The notes under the pieces are model-generated. The model searched no databases. It worked only from the letters and a program-made list of their open reading frames with translations, and had not been told where the DNA came from. Positions 20,746 through 29,782 of a DNA stretch of 64,000 bases are shown piece by piece (the first letter of the stretch is position 1; each line of letters opens with the position of its first letter). Where the stretch lies: the NCBI GenBank assembly GCA_947176755.1, contig CAMWRW010000005.1, positions 1 through 64,000 of the forward strand, written 5' to 3'. Origin of the DNA: an uncultured Porphyromonadaceae bacterium. GTDB taxonomy: Bacteria; Bacteroidota; Bacteroidia; Bacteroidales; Muribaculaceae. Position numbers and translations under genes: made by a program.

Positions 20746-23006
20746 AGACAATAAATCAAAGTCTACTCGCAGGACTAATTATAACCGGAGGAGTCTCACT
20801 ACTTCCGTTTTCATCAGTCGCTCAGGAAAAGTCTGAAATCGCGCCAACGGATTCAATATATGCGGATCCTATCATGAAAGACCTTGACGATTTTGTCGTG
20901 ACTGTCCGCAAGGAAGTTTTGAAAACTGATGGAGCCAACATCTCATATAATCTTGAGGAGGATGACACATCCAAAGGTCAGAGTGTTCTTGACGCTCTGA
21001 AAAAGATTCCTCTCATCACTGTTGATGCGCAGGACAATATCTATATAAAGGGGGATTCAAACTTCAAGATTTACGTCAACGGAAAAGAGGATCCGATGCT
21101 GAAGGCCAATGCTTCCACAATTCTTAAGTCAATGCCTTCGGACGCAGTTAGTAAAATAGAGGTCATCACAGAACCGGGGGCTAAATATGATGCCGAAGGG
21201 TCTGCCGGAATCCTGAATTTAATAACCGAGAAAAAACAAAGAAAAGATGGGTATGCCGGCTCCATCGAAGCCAACTTCTCATCGCAGAGCTACGGCGGGA
21301 ACCTGTTCGGGAGTGTGAAAGTCGGGAATTTCAATGCAGATGCGTCGCTAACCTACGCCGAAAATACAGGATTATGGCAAGAAAACAGGTCGCATGCCAT
21401 AACTGAATATGACAACCCTGCCCGGGAACTCGGAAAGAAAATTGAAGAAGCGGCTCAAAAGATCGGATTCAGATTCGGCATGGCATCGCTAAACATGTCG
21501 TGGCAACCTTCATCAAACAATCTCTTCACTTGGGGCGGAAGTTGGCGAGGATTGAACGGAAACCTGAAGGAAATTTCCTCCGAGACTTCCGGTTATGACC
21601 GAGCAGGAAAACTGTTATGGAGAGTGTTCCAAGCCATGGACGGCAGCCTTGACAATCAGGGAGCGGCGGCAAACGCATCATGGCGTCACAATTTTGATTC
21701 GGAGGGTGGTCACAGAATTATCGCAGCATACGCGTTCAACTTCGGATTGAATGAGCTGAACACCACATCTGAAAATTCAACCATTGATTATATACAGTCC
21801 GACTTCACGGGCATTCATGCTGCGAATTATGAAAGGGAACATACTGCACAAGTTGATTATGCTAATCCTTTCGGAGGAGAGAAGCATCTGATGGAAGTCG
21901 GAGTCAAAGGAATATTCCGAAGAAACTCATCTGATTCATTCAATAAGATGGGAAATTCCGGAGGCGATCTATTGAAGGTTCCGGAATCAGAAGTTGTGAC
22001 CGATCAAAATCAGGATATTCTCGCGGTCTATGCATCCTACACCGGACATTACGGGAACTGGAACACTGTCGCAGGAGTAAGGTTTGAACATACGATATCC
22101 GGCATGACCTTTCATGAAGGAGATTATGAAAATTTCAAACGCCACCTTAATGATCTCGTTCCGAACGCATCGGTCAGCTATTCTTTCTCTCCGGCGCACA
22201 CGATAAGGCTGGCATATCAAATGCGCATCACCCGACCTTCCATTTCGGATTTAAACCCGTTTACCTATTCTATTCAGGATACTCAGGTGAAAATGGGAAA
22301 TCCTGATCTAAAGAGCGAACATCATAACAGAGTGTCGCTATCATATTCAAATTATGGAAGAGTATTCGGCGGAAATCTTTCATTTGAATATACCCACTCC
22401 ACTAATTCCATCAATCAATACGTCTATATGATCGATGAGATTGAATATCAAACCACTGCCAATATCGGGCATCAAGACGATTTCCGTCTCAACGGATTTC
22501 TAAATATCGCGATAAGCAACAAAATGACGCTCAATCTAAACGGATCAGTATATTACACAATGCTTCGTGCCCCACGAATTGGAGCAGCCAATCAGGGATG
22601 GAGCGGCAACTATGGAGCGCATTGGAGTTATACGGGGCCGGGAGACGTTAAATTCGGAGTTTATGGAGGACAATCCTTCCGATTTATCAATATTAATGGA
22701 TATTGGGGCGGATGGTACTATTACGGATCGGGAATCAGCCGAGATTTCCTCAAAAGCAAGAAACTGAATATCGCGCTCAACGCGTCAAATTTCCTCTGCA
22801 AGAACACACATTCAGGCGGAAAGGAGCGAGGTGAAGGATGGGTCAGCAGGTCATCCTGGAGTCAGCGAAGCTGGTCGCTTGGAGTCAGCCTGACATGGAG
22901 CTTCGGACATCTGACAGAAAAAGCAAAACAATCCGGAATAGACCTGACAAACTCCGACACGTCATCATCCGGACAGGGGAAACAAGGAGGCGGAATAGGA
23001 TTATAG
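20742..23006 (+). CDS. TonB-dependent receptor-like outer-membrane beta-barrel protein (OMP_b-brl_3 type)
   Basis: Signal peptide; plug-like SVLDALKKIPLITVDAQDNIYIKGDSNFKIYVNGKEDPM..ITEPGAKYDAEGSAGILNLIT; ATGA overlap with the GntR gene. Confidence 0.87.
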   Translation: MKTINQSLLAGLIITGGVSLLPFSSVAQEKSEIAPTDSIYADPIMKDLDDFVVTVRKEVLKTDGANISYNLEEDDTSKGQSVLDALKKIPLITVDAQDNIYIKGDSNFKIYVNGKEDPMLKANASTILKSMPSDAVSKIEVITEPGAKYDAEGSAGILNLITEKKQRKDGYAGSIEANFSSQSYGGNLFGSVKVGNFNADASLTYAENTGLWQENRSHAITEYDNPARELGKKIEEAAQKIGFRFGMASLNMSWQPSSNNLFTWGGSWRGLNGNLKEISSETSGYDRAGKLLWRVFQAMDGSLDNQGAAANASWRHNFDSEGGHRIIAAYAFNFGLNELNTTSENSTIDYIQSDFTGIHAANYEREHTAQVDYANPFGGEKHLMEVGVKGIFRRNSSDSFNKMGNSGGDLLKVPESEVVTDQNQDILAVYASYTGHYGNWNTVAGVRFEHTISGMTFHEGDYENFKRHLNDLVPNASVSYSFSPAHTIRLAYQMRITRPSISDLNPFTYSIQDTQVKMGNPDLKSEHHNRVSLSYSNYGRVFGGNLSFEYTHSTNSINQYVYMIDEIEYQTTANIGHQDDFRLNGFLNIAISNKMTLNLNGSVYYTMLRAPRIGAANQGWSGNYGAHWSYTGPGDVKFGVYGGQSFRFININGYWGGWYYYGSGISRDFLKSKKLNIALNASNFLCKNTHSGGKERGEGWVSRSSWSQRSWSLGVSLTWSFGHLTEKAKQSGIDLTNSDTSSSGQGKQGGGIGL

Positions 23007-23144
23007 TCCGCATGCCGGAAAATTAAGACGGCAAATTAGCAAGCGAATCCGAAAAATTTTGTAATTTTGGGAAAAATATGCCTCGGCCGATTATGGAAGC
23101 ATAACCGGCCGATGCATGAAATTGATCAACAAAAGATCACAAAG

Positions 23145-24107
23145 ATGTTTAAGAAATTTTTTTCCAAAAAGAAGAAAGAGACACTCGATGCCGGTTTGCA
23201 GAAAACGCAGGAAGGCGTTTGGAGTAAGATAACTCATGCGATTGCCGGCAAGAGCAAGGTTGATGATGAAGTTCTTGATAATCTTGAAGAAGCATTCATT
23301 ACAAGTGATGTCGGAACCGATACGACCATCCGGATAATCGAACGCCTTGAGGCGCGTGTTGCCCGCGACAAATATGTCGGAAGCGAGGAACTTCGTCGTC
23401 TTCTTGTGGAAGAAGTTTCAGACATGCTTGAGAAACCCGACAATGAGAAGGAACTTGACGATTTCAAGATTCCGGAGGGCGCAGGACATCCATACGTCAT
23501 CCTGGTTGTCGGGGTTAACGGAGTTGGAAAGACAACAACCATAGGCAAACTTGCCTATCAGTATAAATCGGCCGGTTATAATGTCGTGCTTGGAGCAGCT
23601 GACACCTATCGTGCGGCAGCCGTCGAACAGATTCTTATATGGGGAGAACGCGTGGGCGTGCCCGTGATTCATCAGCAACAGGGTAGCGATCCCGCGGCCG
23701 TTGCCTTCGACACGGTCAGCTATGCAAAAGCGCATGACGCAGATGTCGTGATTATCGACACGGCCGGGCGACTTCACAACAAGATCCACTTGATGAATGA
23801 GCTTTCCAAAGTGAAGCGCGTTATGCAAAGGGTTGTTCCCGAAGCGCCTCAGGAAGTGCTTCTCGTATTGGATGGATCGACAGGCCAGAACGCGTTCGAA
23901 CAGGCAAAACAGTTCGTAGCCGCGACGGAAGTAAACAATCTTGCCATAACCAAGCTTGACGGAACGTCAAAAGGAGGTGTCGTTATCGGCATTTCCGATC
24001 AGTTCAAGATTCCGGTAAAATATATCGGACTCGGCGAGGGAATGGAAGACCTTCAGATATTCCACTCTACAGAATTTGTCCGCTCTCTCTTTGGCGATTC
24101 AATATGA
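23145..24107 (+). CDS. ftsY: Signal recognition particle receptor FtsY
   Basis: ATG at 23145 (MFKKFFSKKKKETLD); GVNGVGKTTTIGKLAYQ, DTYRAAAVEQ, DTAGRLHNK, TKLDGTSKGG. Confidence 0.97.
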   Translation: MFKKFFSKKKKETLDAGLQKTQEGVWSKITHAIAGKSKVDDEVLDNLEEAFITSDVGTDTTIRIIERLEARVARDKYVGSEELRRLLVEEVSDMLEKPDNEKELDDFKIPEGAGHPYVILVVGVNGVGKTTTIGKLAYQYKSAGYNVVLGAADTYRAAAVEQILIWGERVGVPVIHQQQGSDPAAVAFDTVSYAKAHDADVVIIDTAGRLHNKIHLMNELSKVKRVMQRVVPEAPQEVLLVLDGSTGQNAFEQAKQFVAATEVNNLAITKLDGTSKGGVVIGISDQFKIPVKYIGLGEGMEDLQIFHSTEFVRSLFGDSI

Positions 24108-24138
24108 AACCCGGCTTATCCGGCGAAATATTGTGAAA

Positions 24139-25455
24139 ATGAGCTTCAGAAAAAATCATATAGATATCATCACGATGGGATGCTCCAAGAATTTGATAGA
24201 TTCGGAGCGAATTTTCCGTCGGCTGATTGCGAAGGGGTATAGCGTAAGCCACGATCCGGAGGAAGTTGCGGGAGAATATGTCGTGGTCAACACCTGCGGC
24301 TTTATAAGCGATGCCAAACAGGAGTCAATAGACATGATTCTCAACCTCGGAAGCCTTAAGGAGGAAGGAAAGATTCGCCAGGTTATTGCAATGGGTTGTC
24401 TGACGGAAAGATATCGCAAGACACTTCAACAGGAACTTCCCGAAATTGACCTGCTTTACGGCAAATTTGACTGGGACGGATTTATCTCCGGGCTGCCTGA
24501 CGTGACCGAGAAACCGGAAAGCCCCAAGGCATGGGAACGGAAACTCACGACCCTCCCCCACCACGCTTACATGAAGATTTCTGAGGGATGCAATCGGTTC
24601 TGTGCATTTTGTGCGATTCCTCTGATCACCGGGCGTCATCGTTCGCGACCTATTGAGGAAATCTTGGAGGAGACACGCGAACTTGTTGCGTCCGGGGTTA
24701 AAGAATTTAATGTAATCGCGCAAGACCTTTCCTCATACGGACTTGATCTGTATGGGCGCCATGCGCTTTCAGAGCTTATCGACAGGATGGCCGATATAGA
24801 AGGTGTGGAATGGATTCGTCTCCACTACGCATATCCGGCTGATTTTCCTCTGGATGTTCTTGATGTTATGGCGCGGCGTCCGAATGTTTGCAAGTACCTA
24901 GATATTGCACTTCAGCACATTTCTGACTCGCAGTTGACAGCGATGCGCCGAAAAATCACCAAAAAGGAGACCCTTGAACTTCTTGATGAAATAAGGCGGC
25001 GTGTGCCGGGAATAAAGATTCGCACCACCCTTATGGTCGGATTTCCCGGAGAAACCGATGAAGATTTTGCCGAGCTATTGGAATTTGTGCGGACTCAGAA
25101 GTTTGCAAGAGTCGGTGCGTTTGCATACTCGGAAGAGGATGATACGTATGCCGCCATGCATCTCGAAGATAACGTCCCCCAAGAGGTAAAAGAAGAGAGA
25201 CTCGAACGCCTTCTTAACCTAACTGAAGGGATGGAAACAGAAATGAATCGACAGATGATCGGAAGCCAACTGACCTTGATGGTTGATGAAGTCAACGAAG
25301 ACGGGACGCGGACGTGTCGATCGGAATATGACAGTCCGGACGTGGATCATATTTACACACTTTATGATTCAGACGCACTCCCGGGAGATATGGTTCGCGC
25401 TGAAGTATCCGATATTTATGCCCTTGATCTTGAGGCAGTCGAAATAGAAGATTGA
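24139..25455 (+). CDS. rimO: Ribosomal protein S12 methylthiotransferase RimO
   Basis: MSFRKNHIDIITMGCSKNLIDSE; radical-SAM CNRFCAFCAIP; C-terminal TRAM region. Confidence 0.96.
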   Translation: MSFRKNHIDIITMGCSKNLIDSERIFRRLIAKGYSVSHDPEEVAGEYVVVNTCGFISDAKQESIDMILNLGSLKEEGKIRQVIAMGCLTERYRKTLQQELPEIDLLYGKFDWDGFISGLPDVTEKPESPKAWERKLTTLPHHAYMKISEGCNRFCAFCAIPLITGRHRSRPIEEILEETRELVASGVKEFNVIAQDLSSYGLDLYGRHALSELIDRMADIEGVEWIRLHYAYPADFPLDVLDVMARRPNVCKYLDIALQHISDSQLTAMRRKITKKETLELLDEIRRRVPGIKIRTTLMVGFPGETDEDFAELLEFVRTQKFARVGAFAYSEEDDTYAAMHLEDNVPQEVKEERLERLLNLTEGMETEMNRQMIGSQLTLMVDEVNEDGTRTCRSEYDSPDVDHIYTLYDSDALPGDMVRAEVSDIYALDLEAVEIED

Positions 25456-25458
25456 GAT

Positions 25459-26445
25459 ATGGAGGCCAAGAGATTATTTTTCGCATATCGTCTGCCCCGA
25501 GCATCAGCCATCCGTACCGGTGAAGGGAAATGTGAAGTCGGATTCCGGAGCGAGAATGCCTTTCTTATACATAAGTATGATAAGAATTCGGAAGGTTGTT
25601 CCATATTAGCGGAAAATGAGTTTCCTGTCTTAGAGTTAGGAAAATTTGCAGAGCGCGATCTGAAAGTTGCCTCCGATTTCTCATATCCGGTAGCTACCGA
25701 CAGGGAAACTCACCGCAAGAATGTTGAAACAGTCAAAGCCGCTATAAAGAGAGGAGACTTTCAAAAGGCTATCGTGTGGAAAACTATCGTTTTCCACCAA
25801 AAAGTAGATGTTTCGGTCACATTCATGAATTTATGCGAGGCTTATCCGGATGCATACATTTACTGTTTTTCCGATCCTGAAGGAGGAATCTGGATGGGCG
25901 CGTGCCCTGAAGTTCTGTTGAAAACGGATGGAGACGGGGTGTATTCCATGTCGCTTGCCGGCACACGCCCAGCGCTTTCGACTGAGGACTGGGATTATAA
26001 AAATATGGAAGAACAAGGAATTGTGACACGCTATATAGTGGAGCAATTTCATAAAAATGGATTTTCTCCGGAAATTTCAGACACAGAAACATTGCAGGCC
26101 GGACCTGTGGAACATCTTTGCACATGGATTCGGTCTCCGAGAGGAGGGAAATCAAATTCAGAACTTCTTTCATTTGCGTGCCGACTCTCCCCTACTCCTG
26201 CCGTTGCGGGGTCAGACACGCGAAAGGATGCAGAAGAGAGGGAGTATTATTCCGGATTCAGCGGTCCGGTAAATTCCGATGGAGAAATTTCCTTATTCGT
26301 CAATCTCCGAATAATGAAGATATATTCAGACCATTTTGTCCTCTATTCAGGAGGAGGAATTACTTCATTGTCCAATCCGGAAGAGGAATGGGAGGAAACC
26401 GAAAGGAAAGCAGCAACACTGCTTTCGCTTATCAAAAGAAAGTAA
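25459..26445 (+). CDS. Chorismate-binding enzyme, isochorismate synthase-like
   Basis: PEVLLKTDGDGVYSMSLAGTRP, HLCTWIRS, RLSPTPAVAG, EEREYYSGFSGPV, LYSGGGITSLSNPEEEWEETERKA; 3 bp after rimO. Confidence 0.88.
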   Translation: MEAKRLFFAYRLPRASAIRTGEGKCEVGFRSENAFLIHKYDKNSEGCSILAENEFPVLELGKFAERDLKVASDFSYPVATDRETHRKNVETVKAAIKRGDFQKAIVWKTIVFHQKVDVSVTFMNLCEAYPDAYIYCFSDPEGGIWMGACPEVLLKTDGDGVYSMSLAGTRPALSTEDWDYKNMEEQGIVTRYIVEQFHKNGFSPEISDTETLQAGPVEHLCTWIRSPRGGKSNSELLSFACRLSPTPAVAGSDTRKDAEEREYYSGFSGPVNSDGEISLFVNLRIMKIYSDHFVLYSGGGITSLSNPEEEWEETERKAATLLSLIKRK

Positions 26446-26492
26446 TAACTTGAACAAAATTATAATAAAGTAACCAACCAATAATTTTCATC

Positions 26493-28532
26493 ATGAAGAT
26501 CACAGCTTCAGCAATGCTTCTGGCATTTGGCGCAATCGCGCTTCCTATGTCAGCTCAGGAGCATCTCAAAAGTCTTGACGGACAAGGTGTCGACAAGACA
26601 GTGTCGCCCAAAGAGGACTTTTACCATCATGTGAATGCCAAATGGCAGAAAGATCATCCCCTTTCGGCCGAGTATTCACGTTACGGACAATTTAACATCC
26701 TGAACGATTCGAGCAACAATCGCGTAAAGAGAATCGTCATGGGTCTTGCGGCTACAAATCCGGCTCCCGGCACAAATGCTTTCAAGATTGCCACGATTTA
26801 CGAACAGGGTATGGATTCCGTGCGCCGCAATCGTGAAGGAGCCGCTCCTATTAAGGGGAAACTCGCAAAGATCGAGAACACCAAGCCGTCGGAAATGGGC
26901 GATCTCTTCCGTTACATGCACCGCTATGAAAGCGCTCCCCTTTTTGGAGTCTCGATGATGGAAGACCTCGCCAACAGCCAGGTTTATTCCATGTATGTAG
27001 GCAGCACCGGTCTTGGACTTGGAGACCGCGATTATTATCTGTTGAACGATAAGCGCAATAAGGAGGTTCGCAATGCGTATACCAAACTTATTGAAACAGA
27101 AATGCAACTGGCCGGCTACAGCAAGAAGGATGCAAAGCGAATCGCAAAGAATGTCCTCAAGATCGAAACTCTGCTTGCAGATTCAACCTGGACACGCGAA
27201 GAGAGCCGCAACATTCCGGCTATGTACAACCCTCGCACTATTGAGCAGATTGAGCAGATGTATCCCAACCTTCCCGTTCGTGGTATGATTGAGGATATGG
27301 GCATTGCCGTTCCTGAAACACTGATCGTTACTGAGATGAACACCGTAAAACAGGCTGATAATCTCATGAAGACGCTCACCGACCGCGAGAAAAAAGATTA
27401 TTATCTTTGGGACATCGTGTCGGGTGCAGCCGGTGCGCTGAGCGATGATTTCTCGAATGCCGCATTTGAATTCAGCAAGGTTATGTCGGGAGTTGAGCAG
27501 CAGCGTCCTCGCTGGAAGAAATCCCTGGGAGCCGTTGAAGGCGTGATGGGAGAAGGCATCGGAGAACTATACGTGGAACAGTATTTCCCTGAAAGTTCAA
27601 AGGAATACATGGTGAATCTCGTTGAGAACCTCCGCACGGCACTCGGCAAACATATCATCGACCTTCCCTGGATGACAAATGAGACGAAACTTCAGGCAAT
27701 TAAGAAACTTAATTCCATCACAGTAAAAATTGGTTATCCCGACAAATGGAAAGATTACTCAAAGCTTGAAATTGATCCCAACCTCAGCTATTATGAGAAC
27801 TTGCACAATGCATCTCTCTGGGCCTTCGACCGTCAGATGGAAAAGTGGGGCAAACCTGTTGACCGCACTGAATGGGGAATGACTCCTCAGACGATCAATG
27901 CATATTACAATCCTCTTTTTAATGAGATTGTGTTCCCTGCAGGCATTCTTCAGGCTCCCTTCTATGATCCCGAATCAAGCGATGCCGAGAACTATGGTGG
28001 TATCGGAGTTGTGATCGGCCACGAACTTACTCACGGTTTTGACGACCAGGGGTGCAACTTTGACTATGCAGGAAATATGGTTAACTGGTGGACAGATGAA
28101 GACCGCAAGGCATTCTCTGACAAGACTGCCGGACTCGCTGCCCAGTTCAGCGCCGTGGAGGTTCTTCCCGGACTCTATGCAAATGGCGAGTACACACTCG
28201 GAGAGAATATCGCAGACCAGGGTGGTCTCCGTGTCGCTTACACGGCTTGGCTCGATTCTCAGAAAAAGAAGGGTGTGGATGTGACTTCTGAAGCAGCCCT
28301 TATTGATGGTCTTGATCCTACTCAGGTGTTCTATATGAACTACGCTAACCTCTGGGCTACCAACATCCGTGATGAGGAAATCAGAAATCTCACCACTGCT
28401 GACCCCCATTCGCTTGGCGTGAACCGTGTCAATGTTTCCCTCCGCAACATCGAGCCCTTCATGCAGGCATTTGGTGTGAAGGAAGGCGACAAGATGTTCC
28501 GTCCCGTTGAGGAACGTGTGATCATCTGGTAA
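26493..28532 (+). CDS. M13 family (neprilysin-like) metallopeptidase
   Basis: Signal peptide; VVIGHELTHGFDDQG zinc motif, GENIADQGGLRVAY, NAYYNPLFNEIVFPAGILQ. Confidence 0.96.
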   Translation: MKITASAMLLAFGAIALPMSAQEHLKSLDGQGVDKTVSPKEDFYHHVNAKWQKDHPLSAEYSRYGQFNILNDSSNNRVKRIVMGLAATNPAPGTNAFKIATIYEQGMDSVRRNREGAAPIKGKLAKIENTKPSEMGDLFRYMHRYESAPLFGVSMMEDLANSQVYSMYVGSTGLGLGDRDYYLLNDKRNKEVRNAYTKLIETEMQLAGYSKKDAKRIAKNVLKIETLLADSTWTREESRNIPAMYNPRTIEQIEQMYPNLPVRGMIEDMGIAVPETLIVTEMNTVKQADNLMKTLTDREKKDYYLWDIVSGAAGALSDDFSNAAFEFSKVMSGVEQQRPRWKKSLGAVEGVMGEGIGELYVEQYFPESSKEYMVNLVENLRTALGKHIIDLPWMTNETKLQAIKKLNSITVKIGYPDKWKDYSKLEIDPNLSYYENLHNASLWAFDRQMEKWGKPVDRTEWGMTPQTINAYYNPLFNEIVFPAGILQAPFYDPESSDAENYGGIGVVIGHELTHGFDDQGCNFDYAGNMVNWWTDEDRKAFSDKTAGLAAQFSAVEVLPGLYANGEYTLGENIADQGGLRVAYTAWLDSQKKKGVDVTSEAALIDGLDPTQVFYMNYANLWATNIRDEEIRNLTTADPHSLGVNRVNVSLRNIEPFMQAFGVKEGDKMFRPVEERVIIW

Positions 28533-28555
28533 TTATTCTGATATACACATAATCC

Positions 28556-28590
28556 GAGGCTGCGTCGTAAAGTTTACGGCGCAGCCTCTC
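28556..28590 (+). terminator. Terminator-like hairpin after the M13 peptidase
   Basis: GAGGCTGCGTCGTAAA/GTTTACGGCGCAGCCTC. Confidence 0.7.
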
Positions 28591-28637
28591 GTTATATCCA
28601 AACCTACTGAAGTCTGAAGCCAATTTCCCGGGAACAA

Positions 28638-28672
28638 CAATGGAGGCTGCCGACTGCCGGCAGCCTCCATTG
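28638..28672. terminator. 15-bp perfect-stem hairpin between convergent M13 peptidase and prs
   Basis: CAATGGAGGCTGCCG-ACTGC-CGGCAGCCTCCATTG. Confidence 0.7.
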
Positions 28673-28693
28673 TCATATATTCAGGAGTTCTTA

Positions 28694-29638
28694 TTATTTA
28701 AAGAGATACTGGGAGGAAATCGACTGGTTGTTGTGGATGCGGCGGATCGTATCTGCAAAAAGTTTGGCAACCGGAAGAATCGTGGCTTTCGAGTTTTCCT
28801 TTCCGTATGGAATCGAATCTGTAAAGATGATTTCTTCCAATCCGCAATCTTTGACACGGTCGGTTGCGGGATCGCTCATCACGGCGTGTGAGCAGAGAGC
28901 ACGGACGGACTTTGCTCCAAAGCTGAGGAGAAGGTCGCTTGCTTTGGTGATAGTTCCGGCAGTGTCAACAATATCGTCGACAAGCACAACATTCTTTCCT
29001 TCAACATCGCCAATCACAGTCATTTTTTCAACTACATTGGCTTTGGCACGTGTCTTGTGGCAGAGCACGAGAGGGACATCGAAATATTTTGCGTAAGAAT
29101 TGGCTCTTTTGGCACCTCCGACATCGGGAGAGGCGATTACCATATCTTTCAGGTGAAGACTCTGAATGTAGGGAATAAAGATTGAAGAGGCGTAGAGATG
29201 ATCAACGGGAACATTGAAGAAACCCTGAATCTGGTCGGCATGGAGGTCCATAGTGATCAGACGATCAATTCCGGCCGTACTGAGGAGGTCGGCTACGAGT
29301 TTGGCTGCAATGGAAACACGGGGTTTGTCCTTGCGGTCCTGACGAGCCCAGCCGAAATAAGGCACAACCGCAATCACAGATGCGGCCGAGGCACGCTTTG
29401 CGGCATCTACCATCAGGAGGAGCTCCATAAGGTTGTCGCTGTTGGGGAAGGTTGACTGAACGAGGTAAACCTCGGCTCCGCGGATTGATTCTTCAAATCC
29501 TACTTCAAATTCTCCATCGGCAAAACGTTCGCAGTTCATTTTGCCAAGTTCAATGCCAAGTTCCTTGCAGATGCTTTCTCCGAGATATTTCGAAGCGCGG
29601 CCGGCAAATACTTTAATCGGCGGTAAAGAATTGTTCAT
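28694..29638 (-). CDS. prs: Ribose-phosphate pyrophosphokinase
   Basis: MNNSLPPIKVFAGRASKYLGESICKELG; DLHADQIQGFF; VLVDDIVDTAGTI. Confidence 0.96.
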   Translation of the reverse strand: MNNSLPPIKVFAGRASKYLGESICKELGIELGKMNCERFADGEFEVGFEESIRGAEVYLVQSTFPNSDNLMELLLMVDAAKRASAASVIAVVPYFGWARQDRKDKPRVSIAAKLVADLLSTAGIDRLITMDLHADQIQGFFNVPVDHLYASSIFIPYIQSLHLKDMVIASPDVGGAKRANSYAKYFDVPLVLCHKTRAKANVVEKMTVIGDVEGKNVVLVDDIVDTAGTITKASDLLLSFGAKSVRALCSHAVMSDPATDRVKDCGLEEIIFTDSIPYGKENSKATILPVAKLFADTIRRIHNNQSISSQYLFK

Positions 29639-29782
29639 TATATGTTGAATTGTCGGAATGCCCCCAAATGATGACGGCATCCATGTTAACTCTACATTGT
29701 TGTGGCTCGGAAGGAGCCTGAATTATGATGCAAAATTAATCCTTTATTCTTATTCTTCCAAATCGGAAAGGCGCGATTCTCA

